A stretch of DNA of 40,476 nt, taken from assembly GCA_021373255.1 (NCBI GenBank), contig JAJFTD010000028.1, positions 1 to 40,476 on the forward strand. The letters run 5' to 3'. The notes beneath the pieces were generated by a model. The model was not told where the DNA came from. It saw nothing but the letters and a program-made list of their open reading frames with translations, and searched no databases. Within the stretch, counting starts at the first letter, position 1. Each line of letters begins with the position of its first letter. Of the stretch, positions 32,615 to 40,237 are shown in pieces. A program made the position numbers and the translations under genes. Source of the stretch: a bacterium. Its GTDB lineage: Bacteria > Armatimonadota > UBA5829.

Positions 32615-35083
32615 TTACCTCACACTAACAGGTTCCAGCAGCGATGCGGAACCAACGTATATCATTTCCGGTGATGGAAGAGCATTTGGATAACTCACAG
32701 GATCAGATGATGGCAGCCTGGTTGTCCAAGCCCATGCCGACACTTTGGGTGCTTTCCCGGTGACATTCATCTTAATGCCAACAGTATGCTTGCCCGGAGT
32801 CAGCGGTGCACGGAGGAACACCCAGTGCTCGATTGGCGGTATGCTCGATGCGGTCCATGCACCGGCTGTACCAATCGAGCTTGTTGCAACTTCTGAGCCA
32901 TCTATTGTTATTTGTCCTGTCGGAGCAGTCACAGGAGCAGTATCTTCTACAAGGAACAACAGCTCGGATAGCGGTGAGGTCACTTCAACCTCACCAGCAA
33001 TATCGACTTGTATTCCAATAGGATCCTTGGTGGTGTTAACATCCTGCTTGGATGCAGTGAACTTTATGCCGCCGTCAGCCGACGCCGCAGGGATGTTCTG
33101 AATAGGCTGGTCCGGCGCAACAGAAAGAACCAATGTTTCGTATGGAGCAAGCGGAATATTTAGCGTGTCTCCAAAGCTCAAATTCTTTCCGTATAAACGG
33201 ACCTCTGGATACAGGCTCACGACGGAAAGTCCGCGAGAACCCTGAGACAAGCCACAGTCTTCATCAAGAGTCAAGCAGTGGCTTGCCTGTGCAATCCAGG
33301 GGTTTCTAAGCTCAATCAGACTCCGCTTGCCATTTCCATGAATATAGCCGTATACCTCGCGCGGCATCTCAGCATCATTGGTGAACAGCGGGGCCTTGTC
33401 ATCTTGCCAGGAAGGCAGCATGATCGGCAAAGTCTCCTGCAGTATGTCGGAATTGGCTCGCGCCCACTTAATGAGATCAGCAAGATTTTTCCATCGAACA
33501 GGGTTCATATCCCTGGGATTGATATACATCGGCAGGAACATGTGACCACGCATAACCGTAGCAACTGCATCGTTGAGCAGCGGCTCATTGGTCTGGTGAA
33601 CAATTCCGAGAAGTTCCTGGGCAATTATAGGAACAGGAATTCGCGCCGCCCCTTGCAGGTTGAAATAGTCGCGGGTTGTCGTATAGCTCTCGCGATATAT
33701 CGGACAGGGAACGCGGCCGTGCGGAGCATCGTCGCCATATGTACCCAGAACCGAATTTACGTGGAAAAGCCACCAAGGGCTGGGGTCCCAACCGAAACAG
33801 GTAGACTCCATCCACACAGTGGGCTCTGCCTTATGCACTGCATCGAATGCTTCGATTGCGCCCTCGGCAATGGTTTCGCAGGATAAATCTCCAGGTTCGT
33901 GGCCGTGATCGCTCTCGGAGCACTGCAGATAATAGCCGTCGAACTTGAACTGGCGGACATTCCGTTGCGTAGCCATCTCCAGTAGCCGCTCCTTGAAGAG
34001 TGCCTGATATTTCTTACCTCCCAGGCAGCACAGCGTACAATTCCAAGGCTGCGCCACGAGGGTCTCATAACCATTCTCCTTCATCCACCCCGTATCAATC
34101 GATCCGGGCGAGTAGAACGCTGACGGCGATATCCACAGGCCGAGGTGAGACTTCATCTCCTCCGCGCCGCGTTTGATGCCATCGAACCCACTGGGGAATA
34201 GTTCCTTATTGATATCCCATGGAGATTTCGATGCAGACCAACCCATGTCTATGCAAAAGCTATCGAACGACACACCATAGGGCTTGTAAAGGTTGTCTCT
34301 GAATGTATGCATAATCTCAAGGATGCTCTCTTCAGAGTATGGACATGGAGAGGTCCACCAGCTATTGTAGTCGATATGCAACCCTTTGGGCTCGGGCCGA
34401 TTCAAAGCGACGTATTTTCTGAATTCGATTTTCTCACGACCGATTGATGTAACGCCGTATACAGCTTTTTTGGTCTCGTACCAAGTCCCCGGCGCTAATT
34501 TGATCCCCGGCTTATGAGCGAGGATCAGGCGGCCGTTATCCAGCCTGGTAAACGCAACAGGATATTCGATGCCCACGAAGAGCCCTGGTGAAAATACAGG
34601 ATAACTCTGAGGTGGCGCACACATGAGCTTACCATCCCAACCAGCCGCATCCACATCTTCGAGAACAACTTCACTGAGTAAGGGGTGCTCAGTCAAGCCT
34701 ACTAGCTTATATGATGCCCACTTGCGGAGGATGGACTCCTTTGCCGACCACTGCACAAATCCCTTGACCTCAAAAGTACCTCTATCTCCAACGGGTTGTG
34801 CCGCATAAACTATTTCAACTTTCTTCCCTGAAGCGACATCACCATGGATGCTCACCGGCTTTGCATCCCCGACCCATCCAAGCCCGCCGAGGTTGAACCT
34901 CGGACTACGTAACGAAGCAAGCATCGTGCGGTTATCCCGTCCAATCAACAAGGCGTCTCCTTGGACTTCGAACTTTACTTCACTACGAGCTGCTTCAACA
35001 GCAGTAGTCATGTTAACAAGTCCTCCAACTAGAACTATTGCGTATATTGCATACTGAAAGCAAGAGAGAAACAATCGGTACAT
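32615..35083 (-). CDS. Secreted GH36-type alpha-galactosidase-like glycoside hydrolase
   Basis: An 822-residue exported enzyme of clan GH-D. A signal peptide or anchor covers about residues 1-32. The N-terminal beta-supersandwich (about 35-240) is followed by the barrel: SFDSFCIDMGWSASKSPWD, GLWISPSAFYSPG, then QFKFDGYYLQ with the expected nucleophile Asp382, and an acid/base candidate in YGDDAPHG (Asp451 or Asp452). A C-terminal beta-sandwich domain (about 660-800) may bind carbohydrate. It should release terminal alpha-galactose or a related sugar from glycans outside the inner membrane. GGGAG lies 8 nt before the ATG. It follows the prepilin-like gene and precedes the URO-D gene by 5 nt. 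Confidence 0.85.
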   Translation of the reverse strand: MYRLFLSCFQYAIYAIVLVGGLVNMTTAVEAARSEVKFEVQGDALLIGRDNRTMLASLRSPRFNLGGLGWVGDAKPVSIHGDVASGKKVEIVYAAQPVGDRGTFEVKGFVQWSAKESILRKWASYKLVGLTEHPLLSEVVLEDVDAAGWDGKLMCAPPQSYPVFSPGLFVGIEYPVAFTRLDNGRLILAHKPGIKLAPGTWYETKKAVYGVTSIGREKIEFRKYVALNRPEPKGLHIDYNSWWTSPCPYSEESILEIMHTFRDNLYKPYGVSFDSFCIDMGWSASKSPWDINKELFPSGFDGIKRGAEEMKSHLGLWISPSAFYSPGSIDTGWMKENGYETLVAQPWNCTLCCLGGKKYQALFKERLLEMATQRNVRQFKFDGYYLQCSESDHGHEPGDLSCETIAEGAIEAFDAVHKAEPTVWMESTCFGWDPSPWWLFHVNSVLGTYGDDAPHGRVPCPIYRESYTTTRDYFNLQGAARIPVPIIAQELLGIVHQTNEPLLNDAVATVMRGHMFLPMYINPRDMNPVRWKNLADLIKWARANSDILQETLPIMLPSWQDDKAPLFTNDAEMPREVYGYIHGNGKRSLIELRNPWIAQASHCLTLDEDCGLSQGSRGLSVVSLYPEVRLYGKNLSFGDTLNIPLAPYETLVLSVAPDQPIQNIPAASADGGIKFTASKQDVNTTKDPIGIQVDIAGEVEVTSPLSELLFLVEDTAPVTAPTGQITIDGSEVATSSIGTAGAWTASSIPPIEHWVFLRAPLTPGKHTVGIKMNVTGKAPKVSAWAWTTRLPSSDPVSYPNALPSPEMIYVGSASLLEPVSVR

Positions 35084-35150
35084 TCACAACTCCCATATCA
35101 ATACATAAACTCTAATTACATAAGTGTCAGCTTGACGGGTTGAGCTGGAG

Positions 35151-35897
35151 CTAATCCGGTCTGAACCATGGGTGTATGCCATCGTTCCGGTTCTGCCACT
35201 TACCTGTAGGCCAAAGATAGCTTTGAATACCAGGCACCATCAACCAATTTCCAACGGCAGTATTAGACAAATCAGACTTGAACTCCGCTGGCTTCACCAG
35301 TCTCACATGCCAGTCGCAGAACAGCACATTTGCGGCATCCGAATGACGCCTTTCAGCTTTCTGGCACAGTTTATAATCCCTTCGATTCTCAATTATCCAT
35401 GAACTCGGAGGTCCCCAATAGGTATTTCCGCTGTAACCGCCAGGGGGTCCATCCATAAGAAAAACAGTTGATGTCCTGCAACGCACTTTTGACTCCATCG
35501 GCGGAACCAAGTTGGAGTATCCCCCCGACCAGAGGTCCAGGTATGAGTTCTTCCAATAGTCGCCTATCCGGCTGTTCTGCGCATCATTTGTAGAGGTCGA
35601 CCACACATCCTGATCAGCCGGACAGCGGGTCAGCAGCTTCGACTTCGAGTATTTCTGGACAGCATCAAACCAGCCACTGTTCTGCGTTACATGCCACGGT
35701 GGATAACGACCATTGCTATCTGTCAAATACATCCCCATCGCGAGGCCCATCTGTTTCAAGTTGCTGGCGCAAGTGCATTGAACTGCTTTAGCCTTCGCGC
35801 TAATAAAAACAGGAAACAGAACAGCCGCAAGAATCGCAATTATTGCGATCACTACAAGTAATTCGATAAGAGTAAAACCACTCCTGATTCTGGACAT
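35151..35897 (-). CDS. DUF1559-like prepilin-type N-terminal cleavage protein
   Basis: A 248-residue type IV pilin-like protein. It starts with a short basic leader, then [20 protein letters not shown]: the G/F cleavage-methylation site and Glu5 are present, followed by the hydrophobic helix. The globular part has [20 protein letters not shown] and a C-terminal [15 protein letters not shown], which matches the H-x9-D-G motif family with Asp-Trp in place of Asp-Gly. Such proteins are abundant in Planctomycetes, Lentisphaerae and Armatimonadetes. The ATG at 35897 is 10 nt from GGAGG (35912-35908); a GTG at 35906 is too close to it. It is first in the sugar operon, behind a strong promoter. Confidence 0.9.
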   Translation of the reverse strand: MSRIRSGFTLIELLVVIAIIAILAAVLFPVFISAKAKAVQCTCASNLKQMGLAMGMYLTDSNGRYPPWHVTQNSGWFDAVQKYSKSKLLTRCPADQDVWSTSTNDAQNSRIGDYWKNSYLDLWSGGYSNLVPPMESKVRCRTSTVFLMDGPPGGYSGNTYWGPPSSWIIENRRDYKLCQKAERRHSDAANVLFCDWHVRLVKPAEFKSDLSNTAVGNWLMVPGIQSYLWPTGKWQNRNDGIHPWFRPD

Positions 35898-36044
35898 ACT
35901 TCTCACCCCTCCATAGTCCCTGAGTTCATCGCGCCAAGCAGACCAGCGAAGAGCTAGAGAGATTAAACGCCCACAGGCTGTTCATATACACCCAATGGTC
36001 CGTGTTGTAATAAGCCATTGTAGCGGACGGCTGCACTTAAGCGA

Positions 36045-36073
36045 TTTATACCACAGGGTATGTCAGTTGTCAA
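36045..36073 (-). promoter_or_regulatory. Strong promoter of the prepilin-GH36-URO-D-SSS operon
   Basis: On the minus strand, TTGACA (36073-36068), exactly 17 nt, then TATAAA (36050-36045) preceded by TGG. An inverted repeat ATACC/GGTAT (36048-36052 and 36057-36061) overlaps the -10, and AATAGCTATT (36072-36081) overlaps the -35. Both could be repressor sites. The leader would be about 140 nt. Confidence 0.7.
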
Positions 36074-36231
36074 TAGCTATTTTCAGCTTAATAGTTTTTA
36101 TTGCTCATATGGTGCTATGCAAGGCCCGTATCCACACGCGCAAGCAGCATTTTGTTTCATCCAATCTTATTTCTGAACTCATACTGTGGGATTTTTCTAT
36201 ACTATTAAGCTGCAACCTCTTTGCCCTCTTA

Positions 36232-36260
36232 TTGACGTTCTACAACAACACTGGTATATT
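36232..36260 (+). promoter_or_regulatory. Strong promoter of the ROK repressor
   Basis: TTGACG (36232-36237), exactly 17 nt, TATATT (36255-36260) preceded by TGG. It is divergent from the sugar operon promoter about 160 bp away, which fits shared control. The rest of 35898-36323 shows no gene. Confidence 0.7.
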
Positions 36261-36323
36261 TAAGTAGTGTCTTGACAAGGCGACCGATGATCTCGGCGAA
36301 CCGGTCAGTGAAGGATATACGAA

Positions 36324-37532
36324 ATGGGCATCGATCCCCGGGGAATGGACAATCTGGAAATCCGCAAGGTAAACTGCGCTGCTATCCTGGCAACGCTTAG
36401 GTCCCATGGGTCGATGAGCAGACGCAAGATTGCAGAGCTTACCCAATTATCGTTCCCGACTGTATCCAGGCTGGTCAGTGAGCTGGTCAAAGAAGAAGTA
36501 GTGCGAGAGGTCGGTTCAGTCAGCTTGAACAACGCTAAGCGCAAGACTGTGCTATTGGACGTTAATCCGGACCGTGGCTGGGTTGTTGCGATGGAGCTTG
36601 GCGGAGGTCACATTCAGGCTGCGGCAATGGACTTGACCGGCAAGCTCCATGAACATATGGAATATCCACTTGAGAATATTCAGGGAGAAGCCATGGTTGC
36701 GCCGATCATCAGGACCACCATTGAGCAACTCATAGCAAAATGCGAGGGATCTCGTGGAAAACCGCTGGCAATTGGGATAAGCAGCACAGGTTGGGTGGAC
36801 CCCAGCCTCGGTGTTGTAAAACATAGCTTCAACTTGCAGCTCAACAACTTCCCCATAGTCCGCGTCGCTCGCCAGGTCTGCGATGTCCCGATTGCAATCA
36901 ACGACAACATAGTGGCATCAACCTTTGCAGAGGCAAAACTGGGCTATGGACGCCTGCAGGACAGCTTCGCGTACCTATCCGTCGGGGTCGGTATCGGTGG
37001 GGGTTATGTCCTGAACCAGCAAGTACTGCATATGCACTCGCGTTCTCAATTCGGGCTCATGGTGGTCGCGCCCGAGGGCGATCCGGAGAGATTTGAAGGC
37101 AGGGGCTATATTGAGTCGCTTGCATCCGGCCGCAGCATTGCCGCATCGGCAAGGAAAGCTATTGAAGCAGGCGGAAAGAGCCTGATATCAGATATGTCAC
37201 CCCAAGGCCCCGCCTACATTACAGCAAAGATGGTGGCCGATGCCGCCAGAGAAGGTGACAGTATTGCTATCGAGATAATGGAAAAGGCTACCAACTACCT
37301 CGGCATAGCAATAGTAAATGTATCGAACCTCTTCGCCATCACGCATTTTGTCCTCAATGGTGGCGTTTGCGCATCCGGGCGTGTGTTTTGGGACCCACTC
37401 ACGAAAGCAGTGCAGAAATACGAATACTGGCCCGGAGAAATTCAACTCGTACCCAGTTCATTCCAGGAAAACGCGGCAGTTCTGGGAGCAGGCCTGCTGG
37501 CATTGGACTGTGCATTCGAATTGATTAGCTAG
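36324..37532 (+). CDS. ROK family transcriptional repressor (NagC/XylR type)
   Basis: A 402-residue regulator. The N-terminal winged helix spans about residues 12-75 (HGSMSRRKIAELTQLSFPTV, then SRLVSELVKEEVV). The ROK (sugar kinase-like) domain follows, with AIGISSTGWVDPSLG, DNIVASTFAEAKLG, SVGVGIGGGYVLN and a C-terminal LNGGVCASG. The usual zinc motif C-x-C-G-x-x-G-C-x-E is absent; that segment reads EGDPERFEGRGYIE with no cysteines. AAGGA lies 8 nt before the ATG. It is divergent from the GH36/URO-D/SSS operon and is probably its repressor, released by a sugar or sugar phosphate. The effector is unknown. Confidence 0.9.
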   Translation: MGIDPRGMDNLEIRKVNCAAILATLRSHGSMSRRKIAELTQLSFPTVSRLVSELVKEEVVREVGSVSLNNAKRKTVLLDVNPDRGWVVAMELGGGHIQAAAMDLTGKLHEHMEYPLENIQGEAMVAPIIRTTIEQLIAKCEGSRGKPLAIGISSTGWVDPSLGVVKHSFNLQLNNFPIVRVARQVCDVPIAINDNIVASTFAEAKLGYGRLQDSFAYLSVGVGIGGGYVLNQQVLHMHSRSQFGLMVVAPEGDPERFEGRGYIESLASGRSIAASARKAIEAGGKSLISDMSPQGPAYITAKMVADAAREGDSIAIEIMEKATNYLGIAIVNVSNLFAITHFVLNGGVCASGRVFWDPLTKAVQKYEYWPGEIQLVPSSFQENAAVLGAGLLALDCAFELIS

Positions 37533-37558
37533 AATTGACCCCCCGGTTCACGGATTCT

Positions 37559-37660
37559 GGTAGTGGCATTGTATGGCGTGATAGCTTTTCTTCCTGCGAA
37601 GGCGAGTGTTGGGCGTAAGCTCACGCCAGGCTAACATCACGTTATAAACGTCCAACACCC
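37559..37660. mobile_element. Small structured mobile element, copy B, with direct-repeat flanks
   Basis: Partner of 29759-29860. It is flanked by GGATTCT (37552-37558 and 37661-37667; 8 bp as CGGATTCT), which differs from the flank of copy A. Helix 37607-37616/37648-37657 keeps 10 bp with a G-T pair although five of its 20 bases differ from copy A. Helix 37578-37586/37629-37640 is also kept. It lies 26 bp after the ROK gene stop. Confidence 0.7.
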
Positions 37661-37811
37661 GGATTCTTTATAAGACAGCATCCCCTGCTCATCAAGCAGC
37701 TTTCGATTTAGCCCTGAAGCTCGCGTGAAGGTAAACAGCCACAAAAAAATGAATTCATGCTGAAGTATTCCCGCACCTCAGAAGTCTAAACTCAATGAGG
37801 AGGATAACGAA

Positions 37812-39263
37812 ATGAAACTTACTACCTTAACTCTTGCAATTACACTCGGCATCATCGGTATCGCGGGCGGTGCGCAGGCAGCGTCCAGCCCGAAAAATCT
37901 GCAGATCACTGTCTACAATGACAACTTCGCACTGGTAAAAGACACGCGTGTTGTGAACCTGACCCAGGGCGTCAACTCGCTGAACATCGAGGATGTAGCA
38001 GCGAGGATCGACCCCACCAGCGTGCTGTTCAAGTCGATCACTTCCCCGAATTCGGTGTCTATATTGGAACAGAATTATCAGTACGACCTCATCAGCCCGG
38101 AGAATATCCTGAATAAGTCCGTGGGGCAGAGGGTGGTCTTCACCAGTTTCAACAGCGACGGTACTCTCCGCACCCAAGAAGGCGTGCTGCTGAACCCACC
38201 CGCCAATGGCGGCATTGTAATCAAGACCGATGACGGGAACCTGGTGCTAAACCCAGCAGGGCAGGTAACCCTCAAGCAAATGCCGGAGGGACTGCACCCC
38301 AAGCCCACGCTAAACTGGCTGCTGAGAAGCGACCGCGCCGGTGAGCAAAACGCCGAGATCAGCTACATCACCGAGGGCATCGGTTGGAAGGTTGACTATG
38401 TGGTGCTTGTGAATAAGGACGACAGCATGCTCGACCTCGCAGGCTGGGTCACGCTGAATAACCAGAGCGGGACCACCTATAATGACGCAAAGCTCACCCT
38501 GATGGCGGGTAACGTGAGGCGCGTGCGTGAAGAGATGAATGGACGCATGTATAAGTCGGATATGGTTACAATGGCCATGGAAGCCCCCGCTCCGCAGTTT
38601 GAGGAGAAGAGTTTCTTTGAATATCACATGTATACGATGGAGCGCCCGACCAGCATCCGCGACAACGAAACAAAGCAGCTTTCACTCCTGACAGCCTCAG
38701 GTGCACCGGTAGAAAAGGAGTTGATCTACGATGCGCGTGGAGATTGGTTCCGCAACTGGTGGTATCCCGGTAGGTCGGATTACGACCCAGGCAACGGCTA
38801 TGACACATCGAACTATCACAAGGTAAATGTAATCCTTCGGGTAAAGAACTCCAAGGAGAACCACATGGGTATGCCGCTCCCCAAGGGCAAGATCAGAGTT
38901 TACAAGCTCGATGACAACGGCGGCCAGCAGTTTATAGGCGAGGACACTATCGATCACACCCCTAAAGACGAGAAGATCAAGCTGTATCTGGGCGATGCGT
39001 TCGACGTAGTTGGGGACTACAAGCGCACGGATTACAAGAAAGTGGCAAAGAACGTAGTCGAAGAGAGCTTCGAGGTCAAGATACGCAACCATAAAGACGT
39101 TCCAGTGCAGGTAAAAGTGGTGGACCATGTATGGTCGGATTGGTCGGTTACCAAGTCCAGCATCGGCTACAATAAGAAAGACGCCAGCACCATCGAGTTC
39201 CCTGTGAACGTGCCCAAGGACGGCGAGACCACAGTGACCTACACCATTCGCACAACCTGGTAG
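37812..39263 (+). CDS. Secreted DUF4139-like protein
   Basis: A 483-residue exported protein. The signal peptide ends at about residue 24 (GGAQA-A). The first half is a beta domain beginning LQITVYNDNFALVKDTRVV, and the middle has the DUF4139 hallmark: LNWLLRSDRAGEQNAEISYI, GIGWKVDYVVLV and GWVTLNNQSGTTYNDAKLTL. The last part (about 335-483) is a beta-sandwich ending in TTVTYTIRTTW. GAGGAGG (37797-37803) is 8 nt upstream. Related proteins include the mucoidy inhibitor MuiA-like family, but no reaction is known. It has no obvious operon partners; the mobile element copy B and spacer lie upstream. Confidence 0.85.
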   Translation: MKLTTLTLAITLGIIGIAGGAQAASSPKNLQITVYNDNFALVKDTRVVNLTQGVNSLNIEDVAARIDPTSVLFKSITSPNSVSILEQNYQYDLISPENILNKSVGQRVVFTSFNSDGTLRTQEGVLLNPPANGGIVIKTDDGNLVLNPAGQVTLKQMPEGLHPKPTLNWLLRSDRAGEQNAEISYITEGIGWKVDYVVLVNKDDSMLDLAGWVTLNNQSGTTYNDAKLTLMAGNVRRVREEMNGRMYKSDMVTMAMEAPAPQFEEKSFFEYHMYTMERPTSIRDNETKQLSLLTASGAPVEKELIYDARGDWFRNWWYPGRSDYDPGNGYDTSNYHKVNVILRVKNSKENHMGMPLPKGKIRVYKLDDNGGQQFIGEDTIDHTPKDEKIKLYLGDAFDVVGDYKRTDYKKVAKNVVEESFEVKIRNHKDVPVQVKVVDHVWSDWSVTKSSIGYNKKDASTIEFPVNVPKDGETTVTYTIRTTW

Positions 39264-39271
39264 CAATCCAG

Positions 39272-39293
39272 GGTCTAAAGGTCAAAAGGTTGG
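39272..39293 (-). repeat. Dispersed 22-bp repeat, copy 3
   Basis: On the minus strand this matches the unit at 7942-7963 at 18 of 22 positions; the copy at 9067-9088 (minus strand) matches it at 20 of 22. All three lie at or just after gene ends. Confidence 0.45.
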
Positions 39294-39335
39294 GAAGGGA
39301 TGGCTTCTCTATAGACAAAACAATCCCTTTGAAAG

Positions 39336-39448
39336 CCCCTGCAGTTAAAACTGCTGCAACAACTGCACAAAGTCCACCTTCGCCGACTGCATTCTCAGTC
39401 CACGAAGGTGGACTTTGTGCCTTGTTGCCGTGACTTTAGTCGCAGGGG
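39336..39448. repeat. 113-nt palindromic (cruciform-type) repeat element
   Basis: Nested arms: CCCCTGC (39336-39342) with GCAGGGG (39442-39448); GCAACAA (39356-39362) with TTGTTGC (39422-39428); an 18-bp perfect stem 39365-39382 with 39403-39420; and an apical GACTG/CAGTC hairpin (39385-39389, 39396-39400). Side hairpins GCAGTTAAAACTGC (39341-39354) and GACTTTAGTC (39432-39441) sit on opposite arms. It codes for nothing and lies between convergent genes, where it may also stop transcription. It resembles REP/MITE-like palindromes mobilised by IS200/IS605-type transposases. Confidence 0.65.
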
Positions 39449-39487
39449 TACACTCAGCTAACATTAATTCAAGAACACCCAACACCC
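39449..39487. mobile_element. Truncated third copy of the structured element
   Basis: Directly beside the palindrome's last base, ACACTCAGCTAACAT matches copy A (ACACCCAGCCAACAT) at 13 of 15 positions. After a 14-nt spacer of the same length as in copies A and B, CCAACACCCG matches copy B exactly. Everything 5' of the palindrome junction is missing. Confidence 0.5.
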
Positions 39488-39506
39488 GTTTTCGCAATTA
39501 AACTGA

Positions 39507-40073
39507 CTACGCGTTCTGCTCTTGTACCAGGCCAGCAAACCATTTGCCTGTAGATTCCAGCACGCTGAGCTTGAAGTCAAGATTCTGACGGCGGACCGGG
39601 ATCAGGTCTACAAGATCGAAGCCGCAAATCGGTAGCGTGCGCTCGAAGCTGGTGCAACAGAATGGCGCTCCGCCTCCTCCACCGCCTGCTACACTGATAG
39701 CAATGACTTTCTTGCCCTCCACTGCTTTCTTAGCGTCCTCGTGCATGCAAACCCGCCGGAGGCGATCTGTGAATGCACGCAAGCTCTCGCTGAAGTCAGA
39801 AAAGTAAACCGGCGTAGAAAACACCACTGCATCAGCGGCTTTAATTTTATCAAATACATTGGCGAAATCATCCTTGATATCGCATACTCCATCGCTAATA
39901 CACGTGCCCCAACCGTTGTCCTGGCACTGCTGGCACCGCTCCATATTCAACGTCGGCAGAAAAACCTGCTCCACATCACCGCCCGCAGCAGCCACACCAC
40001 GAAGAAAAGCATCTCCCGCCATCGCGGTTTGCCCGCTGGGATTACGACTACCTGAGATCAATAGCACTTTCAT
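39507..40073 (-). CDS. Flavodoxin-fold NADPH-dependent FMN reductase / iron-sulfur flavoprotein
   Basis: A 188-residue flavodoxin-like protein. The FMN phosphate loop is SGSRNPSGQTA near residue 7, and FSTPVYFSDFSESLRAF near residue 85 contacts the flavin ring. A cysteine-rich insert, ERCQQCQDNGWGTC and a further Cys, resembles the cluster-binding motif of iron-sulfur flavoproteins (Isf), and CC occurs again near 140. It likely reduces FMN or quinone-type acceptors with NAD(P)H in the cytoplasm. GGAG lies 8 nt upstream of the ATG. It is convergent with the DUF4139-like gene and divergent from the partial GerW-family gene. Confidence 0.85.
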   Translation of the reverse strand: MKVLLISGSRNPSGQTAMAGDAFLRGVAAAGGDVEQVFLPTLNMERCQQCQDNGWGTCISDGVCDIKDDFANVFDKIKAADAVVFSTPVYFSDFSESLRAFTDRLRRVCMHEDAKKAVEGKKVIAISVAGGGGGGAPFCCTSFERTLPICGFDLVDLIPVRRQNLDFKLSVLESTGKWFAGLVQEQNA

Positions 40074-40237
40074 CTAGTCATCTCCATTTATCAGGGACAT
40101 GCCCCAACTATCTTAATACATAGTTCGAGTCCTGGGCTGCATATTCCTCACATGCAAGGGTTAACGGTGGTGCGCATGTTCCATATCACAGCCAATGCGG
40201 ATATCATACAACAAATCAAATTAGAGGAGTGAACGGC

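Noticed and set aside
35995-36267. Plus-strand ORF (90 codons) before the ROK gene
   Set aside because: It overlaps both strong divergent promoters and has no ribosome site; the hydrophobicity comes from AT-rich sequence.
36272-36277. Second TTGACA upstream of the ROK gene as a -35 box
   Set aside because: No -10-like hexamer lies at a workable distance, whereas the site at 36232-36260 is near consensus.
38697-39266. Minus-strand ORF (189 codons) opposite the DUF4139-like gene
   Set aside because: Shadow of a real gene; no family features.
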